The notes beneath the pieces were generated by a model, which saw nothing but the letters and a program-made list of their open reading frames with translations, did no database searches and was not told where the DNA came from. A stretch of 64,000 nt of DNA, taken from assembly GCF_000218875.1 (NCBI RefSeq), contig NC_015709.1, forward strand, positions 1,054,001 through 1,118,000. Direction: 5' to 3'. This DNA is from Zymomonas mobilis subsp. pomaceae ATCC 29192 (lineage in GTDB: Bacteria > Pseudomonadota > Alphaproteobacteria > Sphingomonadales > Sphingomonadaceae). The translations under genes were made by a program, and so were the position numbers. This document shows positions 12,601 to 24,600 of this stretch, piece by piece. Numbering within the stretch: the stretch's first letter is position 1; the number at the start of each line of letters is the position of its first letter.

Positions 12601-15600
12601 TCATAAGCGACTTTATCTTTGGCCTCGGCCTCGGTCGGGTTATTCGCCAAGTCATGAACTAATCCCGCTGGAACCGTCGCTGTTAGGCTTCCCCCCTTAT
12701 CCGCTGTAGGCGTTATCACCATCCTATAGACTAAGGGGTTAGTGCTATCTTGCACCAACTCGCCTTTACTACCCCCCATCACCATCACATCGTCAGATGT
12801 AAAGTCATTGACGGGCTCAGATAGGGTAAAGGTATAGGTAACCGGACCCGTGGCAGTCGTCCCATCCGCATCACTTGTGACTGTTATGACAGGATTGCCT
12901 GCGGGCGTCGTATCATAGGCAACTCTATCTTGGGTGTCAGAAGCGGACGGGTTATTCGCCTCATCTTGAACCGCACCCGCTGGCACTGTAACGATTAAAT
13001 TACCCCCAACACCTGCGTTAGGCGTCACGGTCATGTGATAAACCAACGGGTTAGTGCTATCTTGTACTAAGTCGCCCTTGGTGCCACCACTCACCGTCAC
13101 ATCATCAGCCGTAAAACCATTAAGCGGTTCTGAGGCGGTAAAGCTGTAGGTAACCGGACCCGTTGCGGTCGTCCCATCCGCATCACTTGTGACTGTTATG
13201 ACAGGATTGCCCACGGGCGTCGCATCATAGGCAACCGTATCCGTTACATCTGATGTCGAAGGATTGTTGGCCTTATCTTGGATAGCGCTCGCTGGCACGG
13301 TGACGGTTAAGGTACCTCCAATACCGACATCAGGCGTTACGGTCATGTGATAGACTAGGGGATTATCTGGATCCTGTACCAGATTGCCTTTCGTGCCACC
13401 ACTGACCGTCACATTATCCGCTGTAAAACTATTAAGCGGTTCTGAGGCGGTAAAACTATAGGTAACCGGACCCGTTGCGGTTTTACCGTCAGAATCGCTG
13501 GTTATGGTAATCGTAGGGCTACCGGCTGGTGTGGTGTCATAGGTGACCGTATCCGTTACATCCGTCGTTGACGGGTTACCGGCCATATCTTGAATAGCCC
13601 CCGCAGCAACCGTCGCACTCAATTGGCCACCTACGCCTTTACTAGGCGTTACCGTCATATGATAAACCAAGGGATTGCTACTATCTTGCACCAGATCACT
13701 CTTGGTGCCACCCGCTACCTTTACATTATCGGTCGTAAAGCTTTTGACCGGCTCGGACAGGGTAAAGCTATAGGTGAAAGGACCGGTTGCGGTCGTTCCG
13801 TCATAGTCGCTGCTAATGGCTACGGTTGGAGCACCCGCTGGTGTGGTGTCATAGGTAACCGTATTCGTAGCATCCGTTGTTGAAGCGTTACCAGCCATAT
13901 CCTGAATAGTGCCAGCGGATATAGTGGCAGTTACCTGTCCACCCTTGTCGGTGGTTGGGGTTACCACCATCGTATAAACTAACGGATTGCTGCTATCTTG
14001 CACTAAGTCACCCTTACTACCGCCGCTTACCGTTATATCATTGGCCGTAAAGGCCGCGACCGGCTCGGAAAGCGTAAAGCTATAGGTGATCGGCCCTGTC
14101 GCCGTTTCGCCCTCTGAATTACTGGTTATAGCAACCGTTGGGGCACCCGCTGGTGTCGTATCATAAGCGACCTTATCTTTGGCCTCGGCCTCGGTCGGGT
14201 TATTCGCCAAGTCATGAACTAATCCCGCTGGAACCGTCGCTGTTAGGCTGCCCCCCTTATCCGCTGTAGGCGTTATCACCATCCTATAGACTAAGGGGTT
14301 AGTGCTATCTTGCACCAACTCGCCTTTACTACCCCCCATCACCATCACATCATCAGATGTAAAGTCATTGACGGGCTCAGATAGGGTAAAGGTATAGGTA
14401 ACCGGACCCGTGGCAGTCGTCCCATCCGCATCACTTGTGACTGTTATGACAGGATTGCCTGCGGGCGTCGTATCATAGGCAACTCTATCTTTGGTGTCAG
14501 AAGCGGACGGGTTATTCGCCTCATCTTGAACCGCACCCGCTGGCACTGTAACGATTAAATTACCCCCAACACCTGCGTTAGGCGTCACGGTCATGTGATA
14601 AACCAACGGGTTAGTGCTATCTTGTACTAAGTCGCCCTTGGTGCCACCACTCACCGTCACATCATCAGCCGTAAAACCATTAAGCGGTTCTGAGGCGGTA
14701 AAGCTGTAGGTAACCGGACCCGTTGCGGTCGTCCCATCCGCATCACTTGTGACTGTTATGACAGGATTGCCCGCGGGCGTCGCATCATAGGCAACCGTAT
14801 CCGTTACATCTGATGTCGAAGGATTGTTGGCCTTATCTTGGATAGCGCTCGCTGGCACGGTGACGGTTAAGGTACCTCCAATACCGGCATCAGGCGTTAC
14901 GGTCATGTGATAGACTAGGGGATTATCCGGATCCTGTACCAGATTGCCTTTCGTGCCACCACTGACCGTCACATTATCCGCTGTAAAACTATTAAGCGGT
15001 TCTGAGGCGGTAAAACTATAGGTAACCGGACCCGTTGCGGTTTTACCGTCAGAATCGCTGGTTATGGTAATCGTAGGGCTACCGGCTGGTGTGGTGTCAT
15101 AGGTGACCGTATCCGTTACATCCGTCGTTGACGGGTTACCGGCCATATCTTGAATAGCCCCCGCAGCAACCGTCGCACTCAATTGGCCACCTACGCCTTT
15201 ACTAGGCGTTACCGTCATATGATAAACCAAGGGATTGCTACTATCTTGCACCAGATCACTCTTGGTGCCACCCGCTACCTTTACATTATCGGTCGTAAAG
15301 CTTTTGACCGGCTCGGACAGGGTAAAGCTATAGGTGAAAGGACCGGTTGCGGTCGTTCCGTCATAGTCGCTGCTAATGGCTACGGTTGGAGCACCCGCTG
15401 GTGTGGTGTCATAGGTAACCGTATTCGTAGCATCCGTTGTTGAAGCGTTACCAGCCATATCCTGAATAGTGCCAGCGGATATAGTGGCAGTTACCTGTCC
15501 ACCCTTGTCGGTGGTTGGGGTTACCACCATCGTATAAACTAACGGATTGCTGCTATCTTGTACTAAGTCACCCTTACTACCGCCGCTTACCGTTATATCA

Positions 15601-18600
15601 TTGGCCGTAAAGGCCGCGACCGGCTCGGAAAGCGTAAAGCTATAGGTGATCGGCCCTGTCGCCGTTTCGCCCTCTGAATTACTGGTTATAGCAACCGTTG
15701 GGGCACCCGCTGGTGTCGTATCATAAGCGACCTTATCTTTGGCCTCGGCCTCGGTCGGGTTATTCGCCAAGTCATGAACTAATCCCGCTGGAACCGTCGC
15801 TGTTAGGCTTCCCCCCTTATCCGCTGTAGGCGTTATCACCATCCTATAGACTAAGGGGTTAGTGCTATCTTGCACCAACTCGCCTTTACTACCCCCCATC
15901 ACCATCACATCGTCAGATGTAAAGTCATTGACGGGCTCAGATAGGGTAAAGGTATAGGTAACCGGACCCGTGGCAGTCGTCCCATCCGCATCACTTGTGA
16001 CTGTTATGACAGGATTGCCTGCGGGCGTCGTATCATAGGCAACCCTATCTTGGGTGTCAGAAGCGGACGGGTTATTCGCCTCATCTTGAACCGCACCCGC
16101 TGGCACTGTAACGATTAAATTACCCCCAACACCTGCGTTAGGCGTCACGATCATGTGATAAACCAACGGGTTAGTGCTATCTTGTACTAAGTCGCCCTTG
16201 GTGCCACCACTCACCGTCACATCATCAGCCGTAAAACCATTAAGCGGTTCTGAGGCGGTAAAGCTGTAGGTAACCGGACCCGTTGCGGTCGTCCCATCCG
16301 CATCACTTGTGACTGTTATGACAGGATTGCCCGCGGGCGTCGCATCATAGGCAACCGTATCCGTTACATCTGATGTCGAAGGATTGTTGGCCTTATCTTG
16401 GATAACGCCCGCTGGCATGGTGACGGTTAAGGTGCCTCCAATACCGGCATCAGGCGTTACGGTCATGTGATAGACTAGGGGATTGTCTGGATCCTGTACC
16501 AGATTGCCTTTCGTGCCACCACTGACCGTCACATTATCCGCTGTAAAACTATTAAGCGGTTCTGAGGCGGTAAAACTATAGGTAACCGGACCCGTTGCGG
16601 TTTTACCGTCAGAATCGCTGGTTATGGTAATCGTAGGGCTATCGGCTGGTGTGGTGTCATAGGTGACCGTATCCGTTACATCCGTCGTTGACGGGTTACC
16701 GGCCATATCTTGAATAGCCCCCGCAGCAACCGTCGCACTCAATTGGCCACCTACGCCTTTACTAGGCGTTACCGTCATATGATAAACCAAGGGATTGCTA
16801 CTATCTTGCACCAGATCGCTCTTGGTGCCACCCGCTACCTTTACATTATCGGTCGTAAAGCTTTTGACCGGCTCGGACAGGGTAAAGCTATAGGTGAAAG
16901 GACCGGTTGCGGTCGTTCCGTCATAGTCGCTGCTAATGGCTACGGTTGGAGCACCCGCTGGTGTGGTGTCATAGGTAACCGTATTCGTAGCATCCGTTGT
17001 TGAAGCGTTACCAGCCATATCCTGAATAGTGCCAGCGGATATAGTGGCAGTTACCTGTCCACCCTTGTCGGTGGTTGGGGTTACCACCATCGTATAAACT
17101 AACGGATTGCTGCTATCCTGTACTAAGTCACCCTTACTACCGCCGCTTACCGTTATATCATTGGCCGTAAAGGCCGCGACCGGCTCGGAAAGCGTAAAGC
17201 TATAGGTGATCGGCCCTGTCGCCGTTTCGCCCTCTGAATTACTGGTTATAGCAACCGTTGGGGCACCCGCTGGTGTCGTATCATAAGCGACCTTATCTTT
17301 GGCCTCGGCCTCGGTCGGGTTATTCGCCAAGTCATGAACTAATCCCGCTGGAACCGTCGCTGTTAGGCTTCCCCCCTTATCCGCTGTAGGCGTTATCACC
17401 ATCCTATAGACTAAGGGGTTAGTGCTATCTTGCACCAACTCGCCTTTACTACCCCCCATCACCATCACATCATCAGATGTAAAGTCATTGACGGGCTCAG
17501 ATAGGGTAAAGGTATAGGTAACCGGACCCGTGGCAGTCGTCCCATCCGCATCACTTGTGACTGTTATGACAGGATTGCCTGCGGGCGTCGTATCATAGGC
17601 AACCCTATCTTGGGCGTCAGAAGCGGACGGGTTATTCGCCTCATCTTGAACCGCACCCGCTGGCACTGTAACGATTAAATTACCCCCAACACCTGCGTTA
17701 GGCGTCACGATCATGTGATAAACCAACGGATTAGTGCTATCTTGTACTAAGTCGCCCTTGGTGCCACCACTCACCGTCACATCATCAGCCGTAAAACCAT
17801 TAAGCGGTTCTGAGGCGGTAAAGCTGTAGGTAACCGGACCCGTTGCGGTCGTCCCATCCGCATCACTTGTGACTGTTATGACAGGATTGCCCGCGGGCGT
17901 CGCATCATAGGCAACCGTATCCGTTACATCTGATGTCGAAGGATTGTTGGCCTTATCTTGGATAGCGCTCGCTGGCACGGTGACGGTTAAGGTACCTCCA
18001 ATACCGGCATCAGGCGTCACGGTCATGTGATAGACTAAAGGATTATCTGGATCCTGCACCAGATTGCCTTTCGTGCCACCACTGACCGTCACATTATCCG
18101 CTGTGAAACTATTAAGCGGTTCTGAGGCGGTAAAACTATAGGTAACCGGACCCGTTGCGGTTTTACCGTCAGAATCGCTGGTTATGGTAATCGTAGGGCT
18201 ACCGGCTGGTGTGGTGTCATAGGTGACCGTATCCGTTACATCCGTCGTTGACGGGTTACCGGCCATATCTTGAATAGCCCCCGCAGCAACCGTCGCACTC
18301 AATTGACCACCTACGCCTTTACTAGGCGTTACCGTCATATGATAAACCAAGGGATTGCTACTATCTTGCACCAGATCACTCTTGGTGCCACCCGCTACCT
18401 TTACATTATCGGTCGTAAAACTTTTGACCGGCTCGGACAGGGTAAAGCTATAGGTGAAAGGACCGGTTGCGGTCGTTCCGTCATAGTCGCTGCTAATGGC
18501 TACAGTCGGAGCACCCGCTGGTGTGGTGTCATAGGTAACCGTATTCGTAGCATCCGTTGTTGAAGCGTTACCAGCCATATCCTGAATAGTGCCAGCGGAT

Positions 18601-21600
18601 ATAGTGGCAGTTACCTGTCCACCCTTGTCGGTGGTTGGGGTTACCACCATCGTATAAACTAACGGATTGCTGCTATCTTGTACTAAGTCACCCTTACTAC
18701 CGCCACTTACCGTTATATCATTGGCCGTAAAGGCCGCGACCGGCTCGGAAAGCGTAAAGCTATAGGTGATCGGCCCTGTCGCCGTTTCGCCCTCTGAATT
18801 ACTGGTTATAGCAACCGTTGGGGCACCTGCTGGTGTCGTGTCATAAGCGACTTTATCTTTGGCCTCGGCCTCGGTCGGGTTATTCGCCAAGTCATGAACT
18901 AATCCCGCTGGAACCGTCGCTGTTAGGCTTCCCCCCTTATCCGCTGTAGGCGTTATCACCATCCTATAGACTAAGGGGTTAGTGCTATCTTGCACCAACT
19001 CGCCTTTACTACCCCCCATCACCATCACATCGTCAGATGTAAAGTCATTGACGGGCTCAGATAGGGTAAAGGTATAGGTAACCGGACCCGTGGCAGTCGT
19101 CCCATCCGCATCACTTGTGACTGTTATGACAGGATTGCCTGCGGGCGTCGTATCATAGGCAACTCTATCTTGGGTGTCAGAAGCGGACGGGTTATTCGCC
19201 TCATCTTGAACCGCACCCGCTGGCACTGTAACGATTAAATTACCCCCAACACCTGCGTTAGGCGTCACGGTCATGTGATAAACCAACGGGTTAGTGCTAT
19301 CTTGTACTAAGTCGCCCTTGGTGCCACCACTCACCGTCACATCATCAGCCGTAAAACCATTAAGCGGTTCTGAGGCGGTAAAGCTGTAGGTAACCGGACC
19401 CGTTGCGGTCGTCCCATCCGCATCACTTGTGACTGTTATGACAGGATTGCCCACGGGCGTCGCATCATAGGCAACCGTATCCGTTACATCTGATGTCGAA
19501 GGATTGTTGGCCTTATCTTGGATAGCGCTCGCTGGCACGGTGACGGTTAAGGTACCTCCAATACCGACATCAGGCGTTACGGTCATGTGATAGACTAGGG
19601 GATTATCTGGATCCTGTACCAGATTGCCTTTCGTGCCACCACTGACCGTCACATTATCCGCTGTAAAACTATTAAGCGGTTCTGAGGCGGTAAAACTATA
19701 GGTAACCGGACCCGTTGCGGTTTTACCGTCAGAATCGCTGGTTATGGTAATCGTAGGGCTATCGGCTGGTGTGGTGTCATAGGTGACCGTATCCGTTACA
19801 TCCGTCGTTGACGGGTTACCGGCCATATCTTGAATAGCCCCCGCAGCAACCGTCGCACTCAATTGGCCACCTACGCCTTTACTAGGCGTTACCGTCATAT
19901 GATAAACCAAGGGATTGCTACTATCTTGCACCAGATCACTCTTGGTGCCACCCGCTACCTTTACATTATCGGTCGTAAAGCTTTTGACCGGCTCGGACAG
20001 GGTAAAGCTATAGGTGAAAGGACCGGTTGCGGTCGTTCCGTCATAGTCGCTGCTAATGGCTACAGTCGGAGCACCCGCTGGTGTGGTGTCATAGGTAACC
20101 GTATTCGTAGCATCCGTTGTTGAAGCGTTACCAGCCATATCCTGAATAGTGCCAGCGGATATAGTGGCAGTTACCTGTCCACCCTTGTCGGTGGTTGGGG
20201 TTACCACCATCGTATAAACTAACGGATTGCTGCTATCTTGTACTAAGTCACCCTTACTACCGCCGCTTACCGTTATATCATTGGCCGTAAAGGCCGCGAC
20301 CGGCTCGGAAAGCGTAAAGCTATAGGTGATCGGCCCTGTCGCCGTTTCGCCCTCTGAATTACTGGTTATAGCAACCGTTGGGGCACCCGCTGGTGTCGTA
20401 TCATAAGCGACCTTATCTTTGGCCTCGGCCTCGGTCGGGTTATTCGCCAAGTCATGAACTAATCCCGCTGGAACCGTCGCTGTTAGGCTTCCCCCCTTAT
20501 CCGCTGTAGGCGTTATCACCATCCTATAGACTAAGGGGTTAGTGCTATCTTGCACCAACTCGCCTTTACTACCCCCCATCACCATCACATCGTCAGATGT
20601 AAAGTCATTGACGGGCTCAGATAGGGTAAAGGTATAGGTAACCGGACCCGTGGCAGTCGTCCCATCCGCATCACTTGTGACTGTTATGACAGGATTGCCT
20701 GCGGGCGTCGTATCATAGGCAACCCTATCTTGGGTGTCAGAAGCGGACGGGTTATTCGCCTCATCTTGAACCGCACCCGCTGGCACTGTAACGATTAAAT
20801 TACCCCCAACACCTGCGTTAGGCGTCACGATCATGTGATAAACCAACGGATTAGTGCTATCTTGTACTAAGTCGCCCTTGGTGCCACCACTCACCGTCAC
20901 ATCATCAGCCGTAAAACCATTAAGCGGTTCTGAGGCGGTAAAGCTGTAGGTAACCGGACCCGTTGCGGTCGTCCCATCCGCATCACTTGTGACTGTTATG
21001 ACAGGATTGCCCGCGGGCGTCGCATCATAGGCAACCGTATCCGTTACATCTGATGTCGAAGGATTGTTGGCCTTATCTTGGATAGCGCTCGCTGGCACGG
21101 TGACGGTTAAGGTACCTCCAATACCGGCATCAGGCGTTACGGTCATGTGATAGACTAGGGGATTATCCGGATCCTGTACCAGATTGCCTTTCGTGCCACC
21201 ACTGACCGTCACATTATCCGCTGTGAAACTATTAAGCGGTTCTGAGGCGGTAAAACTATAGGTAACCGGACCCGTTGCGGTTTTACCGTCAGAATCATCA
21301 GTAATCTTTATTGAAGGCGCACCGCTAGGAGTAGTATCGTAGCTAACTATATCAGATATATCTGATACAGTAGAATTACCTGCATTATCCTGAAAGGCAC
21401 CTGCGGCGACAGAAGCTATAAGTTGTCCGCCTTTATCCTCATCAGGTGTCACACGCATAGTATAAACTAATGGGTTATTCGCATCCTGTACCAGATTGCC
21501 TTTCGTGCCACCATTCACCGTCACATCATCAGCGGTAAAATTATTGCTAATTTTAGACAAGGTAAAGGTATAGAGGACAGGACTAGTTGCGGTCTTCCCA

Positions 21601-24600
21601 TCCGCATCACTCGTGATCGCTACGGTTAGTGGCTGGGTATCAAAGTTAACCTGATGAGGATCCTCTATAGTAGAAGAAGGATTACCCGCCATGTCATGAA
21701 GCGAACCAGCCAGAACAGTGGCCGAGAGTGCACCTGTACTGTTCGCATCAGGGGTTACTACCATATGATACACTAAAGGATTGGTCGCATCCTGCACCAG
21801 ATCGCCTTTGGTTCCACCGCTCACCGTCACATCATCAGCGGTGAAGTCACTTACGGGCTCAGATAGGGTAAAGCTATAAGTGACAGGCTGGTCCGTAGCA
21901 TCCGTCATATCATCATGGCTGCTGGTAACCGTGACAGAAGGATTACCTGCGGGTGTCGTGTCATAAGGAACGCTGGCTGAACTGTCGGCCGAAATGGGGT
22001 TGCCCGCCCTATCGTGAACCGCGCCCGCTGGAATAGTCGCAACCAGACTTCCACCCTTATCTGCATCGGGCGTTACCACCATGTGATAAACCAACGGATT
22101 AGTGCTATCTTGTACTAAGTCGCCCTTAGTACCACCGCTCACCATCACATCATCAACGGTGAAGCCATCAAGCGGTTCTGAGGCCGTAAAGCTATAGGTA
22201 ACCGGACCCGTTGCGGTCTTCCCATCCGCATCACTCGTGATCGCTACTGTTAGTGGCTGGGTATCAAAGTTAACCTGATGAGGATCCTCTATAGTAGAAG
22301 AAGGATTACCCGCCATGTCATGAAGCGAACCAGCCAGAACAGTGGCCGAGAGTGCACCTGTACTGTTCGCATCAGGGGTTACCACCATATGATACACTAA
22401 AGGATTGGTCGCATCCTGCACCAGATCGCCTTTGGTTCCACCGCTCACCGTCACATCATCAGCGGTGAAGTCACTTACGGGCTCAGATAGGGTAAAGCTA
22501 TAAGTGACAGGCTGGTCCGTAGCATCCGTCATATCATCATGGCTGCTGGTAACCGTGACAGAAGGATTACCTGCGGGTGTCGTGTCATAAGGAACGCTGG
22601 CTGAACTGTCGGCCGAAATGGGGTTGCCCGCCCTATCGTGAACCGCGCCCGCTGGAATAGTCGCAACCAGACTTCCACCCTTATCTGCATCGGGCGTTAC
22701 CACCATGTGATAAACCAACGGATTAGTGCTATCTTGTACTAAGTCGCCCTTAGTACCACCGCTCACCATCACATCATCAACGGTGAAGCCATCAAGCGGT
22801 TCTGAGGCCGTAAAGCTGTAGGTAACCGGACCCGTTGCGGTCTTCCCATCCGCATCACTCGTGATCGCTACTGTTAGTGGCTGGGTATCAAAGTTAACCT
22901 GATGAGGATCCTCTATAGTAGAAGAAGGATTACCCGCCATGTCATGAAGCGAACCAGCCAGAACAGTGGCCGAGAGTGCACCTGTACTGTTCGCATCAGG
23001 GGTTACCACCATATGATACACTAAAGGATTGGTCGCATCCTGCACCAGATCGCCTTTGGTTCCACCGCTCACCGTCACATCATCAGCGGTGAAGTCACTT
23101 ACGGGCTCAGATAGGGTAAAGCTATAAGTGACAGGCTGGTCCGTAGCATCCGTCATATCATCATGGCTGCTGGTAACCGTGACAGAAGGATTACCTGCGG
23201 GTGTCGTGTCATAAGGAACGCTGGCTGAACTGTCGGCCGAAATGGGGTTGCCCGCCCTATCGTGAACCGCGCCCGCTGGAATAGTCGCAACCAGACTTCC
23301 ACCCTTATCTGCATCGGGCGTTATCACCATGTGGTACACTAACGGGTTATTCGCATCCTGTACCAGATCACCCTTGGTACCACCGCTCACCATCACATCA
23401 TCAGCGGTGAAGCCATCAAGCGGTTCTGAGGCCGTAAAGCTGTAGGTAACCGGACCCGTTGCGGTCCCATCCGCATCATTCGTGATCGCTACTGTTAGTG
23501 GCTGGGTATCAAAGTTAACCTGATGAGGATCCTCTATAGTAGAAGAAGAATTACCCGCCATGTCATGAAGCGAACCAGCCAGAACAGTGGCCGAGAGTGC
23601 ACCTGTACTGTTCGCATCAGGGGTTACCACCATATGATACACTAAAGGATTGGTCGCATCCTGCACCAGATCGCCTTTGGTTCCACCGCTCACCGTCACA
23701 TCATCAGCGGTGAAGTCACTTACGGGCTCAGATAGGGTAAAGCTATAAGTGACAGGCTGGTCCGTAGCATCCGTCATATCATCATGGCTGCTGGTAACCG
23801 TGACAGAAGGATTACCTGCGGGTGTCGTGTCATAAGGAACGCTGGCTGAACTGTCGGCCGAAATGGGGTTGCCCGCCCTATCGTGAACCGCGCCCGCTGG
23901 AATAGTCGCAACCAGACTTCCACCCTTATCTGCATCGGGCGTTATCACCATGTGGTACACTAACGGGTTAGTGCTATCTTGTACTAAGTCGCCCTTGGTA
24001 CCACCGCTCACCATCACATCATCAGCGGTGAAGCCATCAAGCGGTTCTGAGACCGTAAAGCTGTAGGTAACCGGACCCGTTGCGGTCTTCCCATCCGCAT
24101 CATTCGTGATCGCTACTGTTAGTGGCTGGGTATCAAAGTTAACCTGATGAGGATCCTCTATAGTAGAAGAAGGATTACCCGCCATGTCATGAAGCGAACC
24201 AGCCAGAACAGTGGCCGAGAGTACACCTGTACTGTTCGCATCAGGGGTTACCACCATATGATACACTAAAGGATTGGTCGCATCCTGCACCAGATCGCCT
24301 TTGGTTCCACCGCTCACCGTCACATCATCAGCGGTGAAGTCACTTACGGGCTCAGATAGGGTAAAGCTATAAGTGACAGGCTGGTCCGTAGCATCCGTCA
24401 TATCATCATGGCTGCTGGTAACCGTGACAGAAGGATTACCTGCGGGTGTCGTGTCATAAGGAACGCTGGCTGAACTGTCGGCCGAAATGGGGTTGCCCGC
24501 CCTATCGTGAACCGCGCCCGCTGGAATAGTCGCAACCAGACTTCCACCCTTATCTGCATCGGGCGTTATCACCATGTGGTACACTAACGGGTTAGTGCTA

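Larger units (their letters stand above)
8846..21325 (-). repeat. Tandem array: 8 copies of a 1,560-bp (520-aa, five Ig domains) unit
   Basis: Eight head-to-tail units recur at exactly 1,560 bp. For example, the same stretch begins at 8910, 10470, 12030, 13590, 15150, 16710, 18270 and 19830. Each unit encodes five distinct 104-residue domains. In protein order these begin SPTITITSDSDG, NPVITVTSDADG (two types), APTVAITSNSEG and APTVAISSDYDG. Copies differ by scattered single bases only, and all keep the reading frame. The five domains within a unit are far more different from one another than the same domain is between units. Amplification therefore acted on the five-domain block, not on single domains. 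Confidence 0.96.

Noticed and set aside
8910-20123. Eight near-identical plus-strand frames of 97 codons at 1,560-bp spacing
   Set aside because: They lie antisense within the repeated adhesin cassette and repeat only because the coding strand repeats. They have no ribosome site and a composition typical of shadow frames.
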